From Streptomyces roseofulvus (lineage in GTDB: Bacteria > Actinomycetota > Actinomycetes > Streptomycetales > Streptomycetaceae), in the NCBI RefSeq assembly GCF_039534915.1, contig NZ_BAAAWE010000001.1, positions 8,060,001-8,124,000 on the forward strand: 64,000 bases of DNA, in the 5' to 3' direction. The notes beneath the pieces are model-generated. The model was given only the letters and a program-made list of their open reading frames with translations. It had not been told where the DNA came from and ran no database searches. Numbering within the stretch: the first letter of the stretch is position 1; every line of letters starts with the position of its first letter. This document shows positions 41,111 through 50,129 of the stretch, in pieces. The position numbers and the translations under genes are program-made.

Positions 41111-41169
41111 GGCCGAGCAGTGACGTGGTCACTGCTCGGAAGGATCCGCTGCTCCTCGTACGCCCCCGG

Positions 41170-41919
41170 TCAGGTGGGCAGGGGCATCAGGAGCAGGGGT
41201 TCGGTGGTGGGCTGGGGGGACCCTCCTGCGGGTTCGAGGGTGAGGCCGATGGCGGCTGCGTCGGCGGGGTCGCCGGTGAGGGGCACGGTGCCGTCGTGGT
41301 CGATCAGTCCGGCCGGGCGCATGGTGCCGTCGTGGTCGAGCCACAACTGGTAGGTCTTGCCTGTGCCGGGTGCGGGCAGGTCGGCCGCGGTGAAGACGGC
41401 CTTGTTCTGCTGCTTGGAGGAGACGGCGGTGGTCAGGGCTCCGTTGGCGGCCTTGCCGTGGACGGTGCGTGCGTCCGGGGCGGCCAGCACGGCGCTGACC
41501 GCGTCGAGCTGCTGCTGGGCCTGTCGTGCCTGCCGTTCGAGGCCTTGCCCGTTGTGCGTCTGCCACACCGCGACGCCACCCAGTGCGGCCGCGGCCACGC
41601 TGGCGGCGAGCGCCAGGGGAACGGCCCTGCGGCGCAGCATGCCGCCGAGTACGGGCGCCGTACTGGCGGCGGGGATGCGTGGGGGCAGCTGGCGTACGCC
41701 GTCGATGGAGGCCATGACCCGTGCCTTGGCTTCCGGGGGCGGCGGCTGGGCGACGGCTGCCGCCAGGCGTGCTGTGGTCGCCTGGAACTCGGCCGCTTCC
41801 TGTCGGCATGCCTCGCACGTCTTGAGGTGGGCGTCGAAGTCCTTGCGTTCGGTGTCGTCGAGAGCGCCCAGGGCGTAGGCGGCGGCGAGGGTGTGGGCGT
41901 CGGTGGCGTGGTGGTTCAT
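41170..41919 (-). CDS. rskA: RskA-type anti-sigma factor
   Basis: A 249-aa single-pass membrane protein that should hold its cognate ECF sigma factor inactive until regulated proteolysis. The cytoplasmic N-terminus has the zinc-binding anti-sigma motif HLKTCEACRQE (HxxxCxxC). A membrane helix (about 105-125, LALAASVAAAALGGVAVW) follows. The extracytoplasmic RskA domain (about 130-249) includes KTYQLWLDHDGTMRPAGLI and LTLEPAGGSPQPT. ATG 41919 overlaps the stop of the sigma gene by ATGA. The pair matches the SigK-RskA layout known from mycobacteria, where targets include fasciclin-domain lipoproteins; one is encoded at 44562. Confidence 0.92.
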   Translation of the reverse strand: MNHHATDAHTLAAAYALGALDDTERKDFDAHLKTCEACRQEAAEFQATTARLAAAVAQPPPPEAKARVMASIDGVRQLPPRIPAASTAPVLGGMLRRRAVPLALAASVAAAALGGVAVWQTHNGQGLERQARQAQQQLDAVSAVLAAPDARTVHGKAANGALTTAVSSKQQNKAVFTAADLPAPGTGKTYQLWLDHDGTMRPAGLIDHDGTVPLTGDPADAAAIGLTLEPAGGSPQPTTEPLLLMPLPT

Positions 41920-42590
41920 GTGGTCACCCCCATGCAGTCGCGGAGCCGGATGAGCCCGTCGCGCATGCGTGTCTTGATGGTGGGAAGAGGCGTGCGCAGG
42001 GTTTCGGCGACTTCACGGTAGGTCAGGCCCTGGTAATAGGCCAGGGTCACGGCCTGGCGCTGGAGTTCGGTCAAGCCGCGCAGGCAGCGGCGTACCTGTT
42101 CGGACTCCAGGCGCGTCTCGACCTGTTCGGCGACCTCGTCGAAGGCGGTGGTGTGCTCTCGGGCGGCCTGGGCCTGCTCGCGGTTGGCTGCGGCCTGGGC
42201 GGAGCGGACCCGGTCCACGGCCCGCCGGTGGGCGATCGTCGCCGCCCACGCCCCCACCGCGCCGGTTTCAGGCCGGTAGCGGGCGGCCTGGCGCCACAGG
42301 TCGATCATGACCTCCTGGGTGACCTCCTCGGACTGCGCCCTGTCGCGCACGACTTTGAGCACGATGCCGAAGACCAGGGGTGCCAGGGCGTCGTAGAGGG
42401 CGGAGAAGGCGTGCTTGTCGCCGCGCGCCACTTTGCCCATGAGGTCGGTGAGGTCGGTGAGGTCGGTGGGGGCGGGGCGGCCGTTGTGGCCGGCGGCGAA
42501 GGGAAGCGGCTGATTCACCTGCGCCGCTCCGGTCGTGGGGAGAAGGCGAAGGGACGGCGTGGGCCGGCCTTCGGGGGGCGGGGTGTGCAT
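41916..42590 (-). CDS. sigK: ECF RNA polymerase sigma factor, SigK-like
   Basis: A 224-aa sigma factor with only regions 2 and 4. Region 2 (about 50-115): ARGDKHAFSALYDALAPLVF, SEEVTQEVMIDLWRQAARYR. Region 4 (about 160-220): LTELQRQAVTLAYYQGLTYR, EVAETLRTPLPTIKTRMRDG. It directs transcription of stress or envelope genes when freed from the coupled anti-sigma. ATG 42590 is used; the ribosome site (AAGGA) is weak and about 14 bases away, and the first 45 residues are poorly conserved, so a downstream start is possible. Divergent from the molybdopterin oxidoreductase gene. Confidence 0.9.
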   Translation of the reverse strand: MHTPPPEGRPTPSLRLLPTTGAAQVNQPLPFAAGHNGRPAPTDLTDLTDLMGKVARGDKHAFSALYDALAPLVFGIVLKVVRDRAQSEEVTQEVMIDLWRQAARYRPETGAVGAWAATIAHRRAVDRVRSAQAAANREQAQAAREHTTAFDEVAEQVETRLESEQVRRCLRGLTELQRQAVTLAYYQGLTYREVAETLRTPLPTIKTRMRDGLIRLRDCMGVTT

Positions 42591-42890
42591 CGCATGCCGG
42601 TCCTTGTGTCGTCGCTCGATCGGGCCGGACCGCCTGGGGGCGGTCCGGTCACCGAAACCGTTGGGTGCGTCGACCATTCTTCGTAGCGGACGGGCGTACG
42701 GATGGGGTCGCTTCGTTCCCCACGGCGTCCCGGGGGAAGCCCGTTCGAGGCGCCGCCCGCCACAGGCCCGCTCCGCCTGCGGTGACCCTGGCCGCGCCGC
42801 CGCCTCCATGCCCGCCGTGCAAGGCCGACACCGGCAAGCCGTCTCACTCTTTCGGGGGTGGGACCAATCCGCCGGGCGGGGGGCTGCCGA
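42591..42890. other. Divergent control region, 300 bp
   Basis: Separates the SigK-like gene from the oxidoreductase-fasciclin genes. Expected to hold an autoregulated ECF promoter, but I could not identify the -35/-10 pair with confidence. Confidence 0.4.
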
Positions 42891-44474
42891 ATGCAGCACG
42901 TGAGCAGCTTCCGCAACAGACTCGTCCGCGCCGGCCTCGGCGCACTGGCCGGACTCCTGGCCGCGTACACGGCTCTGGCCGTGGCCGAGCTGGTGGCCGG
43001 ACTGGTGCGGCCGGCGGCCGGGCCGGTGACCGTGGTGGGCAGCGCGGTGATCGACCGTACGCCTGCCGCGGTGAAGGACTTCGCGATCCGCACGTTCGGA
43101 CAGAGCGACAAGACTGTTCTCCAGCTGGGGATCCTTCTGATTCTGGTCCTCATCGCCATCGGCCTCGGCATCCTGGCCGTGTCCCATCGTCGTGCCGGTG
43201 CCGCGGGGGTGCTGCTGTTCGGGATCGTCGGCGCCGCCGCGGCTCTCAGCCGTCCCGACTCCACCGGAACCGGTGACGCACTGCCCTCGATCGCCGGAGC
43301 GGTCGCGGGAGCCCTCGTCCTGTACGTGGTGGCGGCCAGAGCCGCCCCCGTTTCCGCCCCGGAAGGCCAGGCAGGCCCTGGGGCGTGGAGCAGGCGCGGC
43401 TTCCTCACCGCGGCCGGCGTCACGGCGGTCGCCGCGACATCGGCCGGCGCGCTGGGCCGGTACTTCACCGGCCGGCAGGGCCGGGGCGCCGTCGCCTCCC
43501 GGCGCACCCTGGTGCTTCCCGAGCCCGCCTCCCCGGCGCCGGCGGTACCGGCCGGTGTCCAGCTGAAGGTTCCCGGCATCACGGCCTTCACCACGCCCAA
43601 CGCCGACTTCTACCGCGTCGACACCGCCCTGACCGTTCCCAGGGTCGACGCGGGCATCTGGCGGCTGCGCATCCGCGGCACAGGGGTCACCCGCCCCCGC
43701 ACCTACACCCTCGACCAGCTTCTCGCCCGCCCGCTCATCGAACGCGACATCACCCTGACCTGCGTCTCGAACGAGGTCGGCGGCCCCTACATCGGCAACG
43801 CCCGCTGGCTCGGCGTACCCCTCGCCGACCTCCTTGAGGAAGCCGGCGTCCGACCGCCGTCGAAGGGCGGCCGGGCCGATCAGCTGGTGGCCCGCTCCGT
43901 GGACGGCATGACGCTCGGCTCCCCCGTCGAGGACCTGATGGACGGCCGCGACGCCATCCTCGCGGTCGGCATGAACGGCGAACCGCTCCCCTTCGACCAC
44001 GGCTTCCCCGTCCGCATGCTCGTCCCCGGCCTCTATGGCTACGTCTCGGCCTGCAAGTGGATCGAGGACATCGAACTCACCACGTTCGACGCCTACGACC
44101 CCTACTGGGTCAAACGCAAGTGGGCCCGCCGCGCGCCGATCAAGACCCAGGCCCGCATCGACACTCCCCGCCCCTTCGCCCGCCCCGCCGCCGGCACCGT
44201 CACCGTCGCCGGCGTCGCCTGGGCCCAGCGACGCGGCATCACCCGCGTTCAGATCCGCGTCGACGACGGGCCCTGGCAGGACGCAGATCTCGCCGCCCAG
44301 GCAGGCGTCGACACCTGGCGCCAGTGGTCCTACCGCTGGAACGCCTCCCCCGGCGGACACAACCTCACCGTCCGTGCCACCGACGGCACCGGACAGGTCC
44401 AGACCGAAGAGCGCACCCGCACCATCCCCGACGGGGCGAGCGGCTGGCACAGCGTCTTCGTCACCGTCCCCTAG
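42891..44474 (+). CDS. Membrane-anchored molybdopterin-dependent oxidoreductase
   Basis: A 527-aa protein of the sulfite oxidase/YedY superfamily. Four membrane helices fill about 10-155 (GALAGLLAAYTALAVAELVA, GILLILVLIAIGLGILAV and two more). A twin-Arg hydrophobic segment follows (SRRGFLTAAGVTAVAATSAG). The molybdenum-cofactor domain (about 230-415) has the cofactor Cys in ITLTCVSNEVGGPYIGN and the block LVPGLYGYVSACKWIEDIEL. The C-terminal Ig-like dimerisation domain (about 430-527) includes ITRVQIRVDDGPWQDADL. It should face outward and reduce or oxidise sulfur or protein substrates; the true donor is unknown. It precedes the fasciclin gene by 87 bp and is divergent from the SigK-like gene. 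Confidence 0.9.
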   Translation: MQHVSSFRNRLVRAGLGALAGLLAAYTALAVAELVAGLVRPAAGPVTVVGSAVIDRTPAAVKDFAIRTFGQSDKTVLQLGILLILVLIAIGLGILAVSHRRAGAAGVLLFGIVGAAAALSRPDSTGTGDALPSIAGAVAGALVLYVVAARAAPVSAPEGQAGPGAWSRRGFLTAAGVTAVAATSAGALGRYFTGRQGRGAVASRRTLVLPEPASPAPAVPAGVQLKVPGITAFTTPNADFYRVDTALTVPRVDAGIWRLRIRGTGVTRPRTYTLDQLLARPLIERDITLTCVSNEVGGPYIGNARWLGVPLADLLEEAGVRPPSKGGRADQLVARSVDGMTLGSPVEDLMDGRDAILAVGMNGEPLPFDHGFPVRMLVPGLYGYVSACKWIEDIELTTFDAYDPYWVKRKWARRAPIKTQARIDTPRPFARPAAGTVTVAGVAWAQRRGITRVQIRVDDGPWQDADLAAQAGVDTWRQWSYRWNASPGGHNLTVRATDGTGQVQTEERTRTIPDGASGWHSVFVTVP

Positions 44475-44561
44475 ACCACCCGGACGACCGCAAGGCCACC
44501 CCGGGCAGCACGACCAACCACCGCGATACCCCAGAGAAGAACCACCAAGGAGCAACTGGTC

Positions 44562-45212
44562 ATGAACAGCATGAAGATCCGCCGTACCGCGATCGCCGTC
44601 GTCGCCGCAGCCGCGCTGCCCTTCTCCCTGGCCGCGTGCTCCGACTCCGGCAGCGACACCAAGGCCGCCCCGAGCGCGGGCGCCGAGGACGCCGCGAAGA
44701 CCAGCGAGAGCACCCCTGCGGGCGACAACATGACCGACGACCAGCCCTTCGGTCCGGCCTGCGCGGGCGTGCCGAAGGAGGGCGCGGGCTCCTTCGACGG
44801 CATGGCCAAGGACCCGGTCGCCACCGCCGCGTCGAACAACCCGGCCCTGTCCACCCTCGTGACCGCCGTCAAGCAGGCCGGACTCGTCGACACCCTCAAC
44901 AACGCCGAGAACATCACCGTCTTCGCGCCGACGAACGACGCCTTCGCCAAGATCCCCAAGGCCGACCTCGACAAGGTCCTCGCCGACAAGGCCACCCTCA
45001 CCAAGATCCTCACCTACCACGTCGTCGGCCAGAAGCTCACGCCGAAGCAGCTGGAGAACGGCTCCTTCGAGACCCTCCAGAAGGGCATGATCACCACCAC
45101 CGGCTCCGGTGAGTCCTACAAGGTCAACGACACCGCCAACGTGGTCTGCGGCAACGTGAAGACCGCCAACGCCAACGTCTACATCATCGACACCGTCCTC
45201 ATGCCCAAGTAA
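44562..45212 (+). CDS. Fasciclin-domain lipoprotein
   Basis: A 216-aa exported lipoprotein. Lipobox SLAAC (about 22-26), a Ser/Asp-rich spacer, then one FAS1 domain (about 75-216): LSTLVTAVKQAGLVDTLNNA, ENITVFAPTNDAFAKIP, LTKILTYHVVGQKL, ANVVCGNVKTANANVYIIDT. FAS1 proteins work in adhesion or the envelope; the mycobacterial MPT70/MPT83 proteins are known SigK targets. Here it lies next to a SigK/RskA-like pair, so conserved regulation is likely. ATG 44562 follows AAGGAGCAACTGGTC. Confidence 0.94.
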   Translation: MNSMKIRRTAIAVVAAAALPFSLAACSDSGSDTKAAPSAGAEDAAKTSESTPAGDNMTDDQPFGPACAGVPKEGAGSFDGMAKDPVATAASNNPALSTLVTAVKQAGLVDTLNNAENITVFAPTNDAFAKIPKADLDKVLADKATLTKILTYHVVGQKLTPKQLENGSFETLQKGMITTTGSGESYKVNDTANVVCGNVKTANANVYIIDTVLMPK

Positions 45213-45241
45213 GGCTTCGCGCACGGTCCGCAAGCCACAGC

Positions 45242-45278
45242 GGCCCTGCACCCGTCCTTCGCGGACGGGCGCAGGGCC
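45242..45278 (+). terminator. Strong terminator after the fasciclin gene
   Basis: GGCCCTGCACCCGTCC (45242-45257), loop TTCGC, GGACGGGCGCAGGGCC (45263-45278): 16-bp stem with one mismatch, 29 bases after the stop. Confidence 0.8.
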
Positions 45279-45616
45279 ATCGGCATGCCCCGGCCCAGCA
45301 GAATCAGAATCCTGGACGCGGCAGGGGCGCACCTGACGACCCGCGCCGCCGGCGCCACCGTGGGCCCTCTGGGCGCGGAGCGACTTCTGCGCCCCGGGTG
45401 GACGAGGAGAAGCACGCCCGAGAGGCTTCTGAGCTCCCGGCTCGCGCGGGGCTGCCCCGAACGTGAGCCGCTCAGCCATCGGGTCCACGTCCGTCCCTCC
45501 CCTCAGGCAGGAGAGGGCAGAGGGAAGACGGATGGCGGGACGGAAGGACGGACGGACGAAGGACCGCAGCGGGTACGGGAGGAGAACCGGCCGCGGAAGA
45601 GCGGCAGGAACAGCCC

Positions 45617-46150
45617 GTGGGGGAGCGACCGGTGAGGACGGCCGGTCTCGACGTCCTGTACCGCCTCGGCGCCCAGGCGCCCGCCCTCGCCTTGGCGGGC
45701 CGGCCGCTGGCCGACCAGGCCCGCCGCCTCGACGCCCTGCTCACCCACACCACCTGGACCGCAGACACCCTTCTCGCCGCGCATACCGCCCCGTTCGAGG
45801 GCCCGGTTCGCATCAGCGCCGGCGCCGTCATCTCCGCCCGCCGCACCGCCCTGCCCGCCGCCCCCACCTACGTTCCGAGCAGAACGAGACGCAGCGCAGT
45901 GCCGCCGCGCAAGAGACGCACCGGCGGGTGATGGCGGAGTGCACCGAGTGCGGACGACCGCCGGAGGCCGGCATCGACCTGTGCGCCGAGTACGCCGGAT
46001 GGCCCCTGTGCCCGGCATGCCACATCTACCGCCCCCCCGACGGCACCCCCAGCCGCCACTGTGCCGACCGACATCGCCTTCGCCCTCGCGGAGCCGACCG
46101 CTGCACCAGGCACCAAAACGGACCTGGACGGGCACTCGCCACCGTCGGAC
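45617..46150 (+). pseudogene. Frameshifted zinc-ribbon protein of mobile-element type
   Basis: The first frame reads VRTAGLDVLYRLGAQAPALA through LDALLTHTTWTADTLLAAHT to TYVP near 45870. There the sense moves to the next frame: SEQNETQRSAAAQETHRRVM and AECTECGRPPEAGIDLC, with CPACHIYRPPDG. One frameshift around 45870-45880 joins a helical N-terminus to a four-cysteine ribbon. GTG 45617 or 45632 would be the start. The 340 bp to its left hold no gene. Function unknown. Confidence 0.5.
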
Positions 46151-46179
46151 GCTACCTACCACCGCGCTTACCACCGCAG

Positions 46180-46410
46180 GTCACAGCCCTGAGCAGCCGG
46201 CCAGCCCAGGCCACGGCATCGGTGCCAGGGGTGAGGCGATGGCGTCGGGCGTGCGGCGTTCCCAGAGGCCGTGCACGACCCGGACTCCGGTATGGCCGAG
46301 GCCGGCGTAGGCGGTCAGGCCAGTCCAGTCCTCGGCATCAACGAGGGGCCCGGCAACTGGTCCCCCGAGATCCCGTCCGCGTGCCCTGGATCACGTACTC
46401 GGCCGAGCCG
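46180..46410 (-). pseudogene. Possible decayed gene, unknown
   Basis: On the minus strand SYGSAEYVIQGTR in one frame and VDAEDWTGLTAYAGLGHTGV with RVVHGLWERRTPDAIA in another could be one protein broken by a frameshift near 46345. Codon bias is reasonable. Weak evidence. Confidence 0.3.
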
Positions 46411-46955
46411 TAGGAGACGACCGCTCAAGCGGATCCTCTTCTGCGAGATCGGGAGCCACCGATCGAGCGACGAAAACAAGCGGGCGAGCGGAAGTCGCAC
46501 GACGGGTGACCGGCGAGAGAGCCGCGTGAGGCGGGAGGGCGTTCATGCGGCCACCGTCAGCGGGCGGGAAGAGCGCGGACGGGCGAGATTAGCGCCGCTG
46601 CACGGCACCGCGGACGCGTTCGCGGGGTCGTGGTGAGCGGGACTCCTCATGGTGAGCGAGGCCTTGGACCTGATGGGCCAGACCGCTGATTTCCCAGGTG
46701 AATGGGTCTGCTGATAGGGAACCTGATAGCGCGTTGGGGCTGTGCTTGCCACCGAGCGGTGAGCAGGAGGCGGCCGTCCGGCCTCCGCAGGTACGCCGCC
46801 ACACCGGCCGTCTGCTCTCCGCCGCACCCCGCGCGAGGTCGCTGGTCAACTGGATTTGCGGGCAGTGCGCTTTGAACGCTTCTTTCGCTATACACGCCGC
46901 AAATCTGACAATAAATCTGGGGTAAAGATTGGTAGGGTTTCCCTGGAGGTGGAGC
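46411..46955. promoter_or_regulatory. Upstream region of tap, with an AT-rich block
   Basis: No gene supported. The 46868-46935 block is unusually AT-rich for this DNA and contains AAATCT twice (46901-46906, 46913-46918) and the inverted AGATT (46926-46930). It ends in the tap ribosome site GGAGGT (46945-46950). Likely the tap promoter and a binding site, perhaps for Tap itself, which has a helix-turn-helix. Confidence 0.45.
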
Positions 46956-49208
46956 GTGAAGAAGGACCTGCAGGAAGAGGCTCTGTTCAGGGCGGTGGAG
47001 GAGCTGCTGGCCGGAGGTCCGGCGTTCCCTGAGCCTGCTGAGCGGGCGCGGCTGCGTGAAGCGGCCGGTGTCACGCAGGCCGCGCTCGCGCGTGCTCTGG
47101 AGACGACTCCGCAGACGGTGAAGAACTGGGAGGCCGGCCGCAGCGAGCCCCGTCCGCCTCGCCGTGGCCCCTATCTGGCGCTGCTGGAGGGCTGGGCGAA
47201 GAAGTACCCCGCCCCCACCCCTGCCCCCGCTTCCGTCGAGGAGCGGCCGGCCACCGAGACCCCCGCTCCTGCCATCGAGGAGCGGCCGGCCACGGCGACG
47301 CCCGTCCCCGCGCCCGCTGCGGCCCGGGCGGTGGCGGCTGCTGCTCCGGGCCCCTCCCCGGCCCCTCCGCGGCCGAGCGCATCGCGCCCGGTATCGGCGC
47401 CGAAGCCTCCCGCTGTACGCGCGGCCACCGGGCGTGGTCGTCCGGCTGCGGCTGCCCAGCGGTCCGCGGCTGTGGATCCGCGGTTCGCGAACGGGCCGCT
47501 CGCCGTCATCGACGCAGAAGCCGACGGTCAGGTCTCCGCGTACTGCACCGGTGGTCTGGTCCTCGACGTCCCGGCCCGGACCCTGCCGGCCCTGGTGGAG
47601 TGGACGCTGACCGAGGCGCGTCTGGGCGCGCCGCGGTTGGATCCCTGGGGCCGGGATGCGGATCCGCTGCTTGCTCTGGCCCCGGCGGCGCTGGAGTTCT
47701 TCGGCCTGCCGGTCGAGCTGTCCGACGACGAGAGGGACGCGGGCCGGCTGCCCGCCGACCACCCGGTCCTGGAGGAACTGGCCGGGGCGCAGTGGCAGCT
47801 GACCCGGCGCGGTTTCGGCCCCTGGGCGAGGATCTACCGCCCGGCTCAGGGCGGACAGCGGGCCTGCGTCCAGCTGTGCATCCCGTCCTGGCGGGCGCTG
47901 GACGCCCGTTCGTGGGGCCATGCCGCCGACCTGCCGCCGGAGGATCTGGCTCGGACGCTGGGCCTGTACGCCTCCCGCGTCATGACCCCGCGCGGGTCCA
48001 CGGCCGTGACCGGCCTGGAGCTCATGACGGCGCTGCACCCGCCGACCCGCGCCTCGGCGCCGGACGCCGAGGGCCGCCGGCACAGCGCCTACAACCCCGG
48101 CTCGCTCGGCAAGGAACCGCTGGATCCGGCGCCGTGCGAGGCGATCGACGGCCACCCTGTCCTCGCGCACCTGCCCCGTTTCCATGTCCGCGGCCCCGAA
48201 GAGCGTCTCTTCGAGGAGGCGTACGACTGGGCGCGGGAACTCACCGACGAGGAGTGCCTGAAGCCGCATCTGGTGGGCATCGACGTCAACATGGCTTTCG
48301 CCGCCGCCGCGAACGGCCTGCCGGTCGGTCTGGCCAAGCCACCCGTCCACACCACCAACCCTGCCTTCGATGCGGCGGTGCCCGGCTCGTGGCTGGTCGA
48401 CCTCTCGCACGTCGACCTCGGCCGCGTCATGGTCGGCAAGAAGTGGGTCGACCTGCGCGGCGACCTGCTGCCCAGCCCCTTCACCCCCACCGGCGAGGCC
48501 CCCGCAGGCCCCGCCTGGTACGCGACCCCGACCGTCGCCTACGCCGTCGAACTCGGCTACCAGGTCCAGCCGCTGGAGGCGTGGCTCCGCCCGGACGCCG
48601 GCCGCTACCTGGACGGCTGGTACCAGCGCCTGCGCGACGCCTACATGACGACCATGGGCGACCTCGGCGTTGCCGACAAGCTGCCGCCGGCCGAGTTCCT
48701 GGCCGCGATGGACGGCTACAAGACCCGCGACCCCGAGGCGGCGATCGTGCTGGGCGCGATCAAGAACACGGTGAAGGGCGGGATCGGCAAGCTCCAGGAG
48801 AAGGCCCGAGGCGGAGGCTGGCGCCCGGGCCAGCCGTGGCCCGCGCTGGCGCGCCCGACCTGGCGCCCCGACATCCGCGCCGCCGTCATCTCCCGCGCCC
48901 GTATCGGCATGCACCGCAAGATGGTCGCCCTCGCGGCCGCCACCGGCGCCTACCCGGTCGCGGTCCTGTCCGACTGCGCGGTGTACGCCGCCGACGGCCC
49001 CTCCCCGCTCGACGCCCTCCCGTATACCGCCGACGGCAAGACGATTCCCGGCTCGTTCCGGATCGGGGTGTCCCCGGGCATGGTCAAGCACGAGGGCACC
49101 CAGTCGCCGCTGTGGGCGGAGCAGCTGCGCGAGCAGGCCCAGGCGCCGCTGCTGAACCTGGCCCGCTACATCAAGTCCGGCGCCGCCGGCCCGGACACGG
49201 GGGAGTAG
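46956..49208 (+). CDS. tap: Telomere-associated protein Tap
   Basis: A 750-aa protein with the layout of Streptomyces Tap, which binds telomere 3' overhangs and recruits the terminal protein for end patching of linear replicons. An N-terminal helix-turn-helix (about 35-70; LREAAGVTQAALARALETTP) is followed by a Pro/Ala/Glu linker (about 90-165). The large conserved C-terminal domain begins PLAVIDAEADGQVSAYCTGG and includes KPHLVGIDVNMAFAAAANGL, VDLSHVDLGRVMVGKKWVDL, KNTVKGGIGKLQEKARGGGW and a final SPGMVKHEGTQSPLWAEQLR. GTG 46956 with GGAGGT five bases away is preferred to 46929. The identity is strengthened by the tpg gene starting four bases after its stop. Confidence 0.88.
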   Translation: MKKDLQEEALFRAVEELLAGGPAFPEPAERARLREAAGVTQAALARALETTPQTVKNWEAGRSEPRPPRRGPYLALLEGWAKKYPAPTPAPASVEERPATETPAPAIEERPATATPVPAPAAARAVAAAAPGPSPAPPRPSASRPVSAPKPPAVRAATGRGRPAAAAQRSAAVDPRFANGPLAVIDAEADGQVSAYCTGGLVLDVPARTLPALVEWTLTEARLGAPRLDPWGRDADPLLALAPAALEFFGLPVELSDDERDAGRLPADHPVLEELAGAQWQLTRRGFGPWARIYRPAQGGQRACVQLCIPSWRALDARSWGHAADLPPEDLARTLGLYASRVMTPRGSTAVTGLELMTALHPPTRASAPDAEGRRHSAYNPGSLGKEPLDPAPCEAIDGHPVLAHLPRFHVRGPEERLFEEAYDWARELTDEECLKPHLVGIDVNMAFAAAANGLPVGLAKPPVHTTNPAFDAAVPGSWLVDLSHVDLGRVMVGKKWVDLRGDLLPSPFTPTGEAPAGPAWYATPTVAYAVELGYQVQPLEAWLRPDAGRYLDGWYQRLRDAYMTTMGDLGVADKLPPAEFLAAMDGYKTRDPEAAIVLGAIKNTVKGGIGKLQEKARGGGWRPGQPWPALARPTWRPDIRAAVISRARIGMHRKMVALAAATGAYPVAVLSDCAVYAADGPSPLDALPYTADGKTIPGSFRIGVSPGMVKHEGTQSPLWAEQLREQAQAPLLNLARYIKSGAAGPDTGE

Positions 49209-49212
49209 ACCC

Positions 49213-49773
49213 ATGGTGATCAGGTCGGTCGGCGAGGCCCTGGACCACATGCTCCAGAAGGCGTTCACCCGTAAACCGCCACAGTCCGCGGGCGCGCAGA
49301 TGCGCTTCCTCGTCAAGCAGATGAAAGGCACCAAAGCCGTCGCCCAGCTCCTCGGCATCTCCCAACGCACCGTCGAGCGGTACGTGAAGGACCAGATCAA
49401 AAAGCCCCGCCCGGACCTCGCCGCGCGCATGGCCGGCGAAGTCCGCAAACGATGGCAGCCGAAGGTGCGGGCGAAGGCGAAGCAGACGGCCGCGACCAGC
49501 CAGGGTGTGATGATCGACGTCCGCGCCCAGCTCGGCTACGCCGCCCCGGCCGGCACGACCGACGAGGCCCGCGAGCGTCACCTCACTCTCGCTCTGCCGC
49601 CGCACCACGCCGGCCGCCTCTTCGACGCCCAGGAGCGCGGCGGCGAGCGGCAGATGCGCCAGGCCGTCGCGGACGCGCTGAAGGACGTGTACTTCCAGCA
49701 GCACGGCACCCGCGCGGCGAGCCTGGAAGAAGTCCGCATGCTCGGCGTCGAGCACATCGAGTTCGACCTGTGA
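49213..49773 (+). CDS. tpg: Telomere terminal protein Tpg
   Basis: A 186-aa protein of the size of Streptomyces terminal proteins (about 184 aa). These attach covalently to the 5' ends of linear chromosomes and plasmids and prime the last lagging-strand fragment. The N-terminal part has the family block MLQKAFTRKPPQSAGAQMRF and a helix-turn-helix KAVAQLLGISQRTVERYVKD. Basic stretches KKPRPDLAARM and RKRWQPKVRAKAKQ fit DNA binding. The C-terminus ends LEEVRMLGVEHIEFDL. It is co-transcribed with tap, and its stop overlaps the next small gene (GTGA). Confidence 0.9.
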   Translation: MVIRSVGEALDHMLQKAFTRKPPQSAGAQMRFLVKQMKGTKAVAQLLGISQRTVERYVKDQIKKPRPDLAARMAGEVRKRWQPKVRAKAKQTAATSQGVMIDVRAQLGYAAPAGTTDEARERHLTLALPPHHAGRLFDAQERGGERQMRQAVADALKDVYFQQHGTRAASLEEVRMLGVEHIEFDL

Positions 49774-50129
49774 CCGATCCCGGGGACGCGCAGGCCGACC
49801 GGCATCGGATGCGCGGCCATGCCACTCGCGGCATCAGCGCGCAAGCGGAGCTGCTCGGTGTGCTCGCGGCCACCGGCATCGGTGACGAGCTGCGGGTCGT
49901 CGAGGAGGCGGACGCTGCTCCCGGAGGTCGACGTGAGGAGTACGAGCGGGGATGGGCCGACGCGGTCTCCGCTGTCTGTACCGTCCTGGCGTCCATGGCC
50001 GATGCCCGGCAGCACCAGCGAGGACAAGCCGCCTCGGTCCGGGGTCTCGCCCAGTGCCGAGCCGAGAGCCCCCCATCCGTCCCGAAGGAAACGGAAGGCG
50101 AGTGGCCCCTGTCTGCCGTCACCGGCTGA
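49770..50129 (+). CDS. Small protein coupled to tpg
   Basis: GTG 49770 overlaps the tpg stop (GTGA). The 119-aa product starts VTDPGDAQADRHRMRGHATR and continues GISAQAELLGVLAATGIGDE with EEYERGWADAVSAVCTVLAS, a helical and mildly acidic protein. The last 30 residues look poorly ordered. No known motif. Coupling suggests a role linked to telomere maintenance, but the frame could also be a passenger. Confidence 0.55.
   Translation: MTDPGDAQADRHRMRGHATRGISAQAELLGVLAATGIGDELRVVEEADAAPGGRREEYERGWADAVSAVCTVLASMADARQHQRGQAASVRGLAQCRAESPPSVPKETEGEWPLSAVTG

Noticed and set aside
41916..45488. Minus-strand frame open for 1190 codons
   Set aside because: Only the last 224 codons are the sigma factor. 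The rest is antisense to the oxidoreductase and fasciclin genes and stays open because of high GC at third positions.
46647..49448. Minus-strand frame open for 933 codons
   Set aside because: Antisense shadow of tap.
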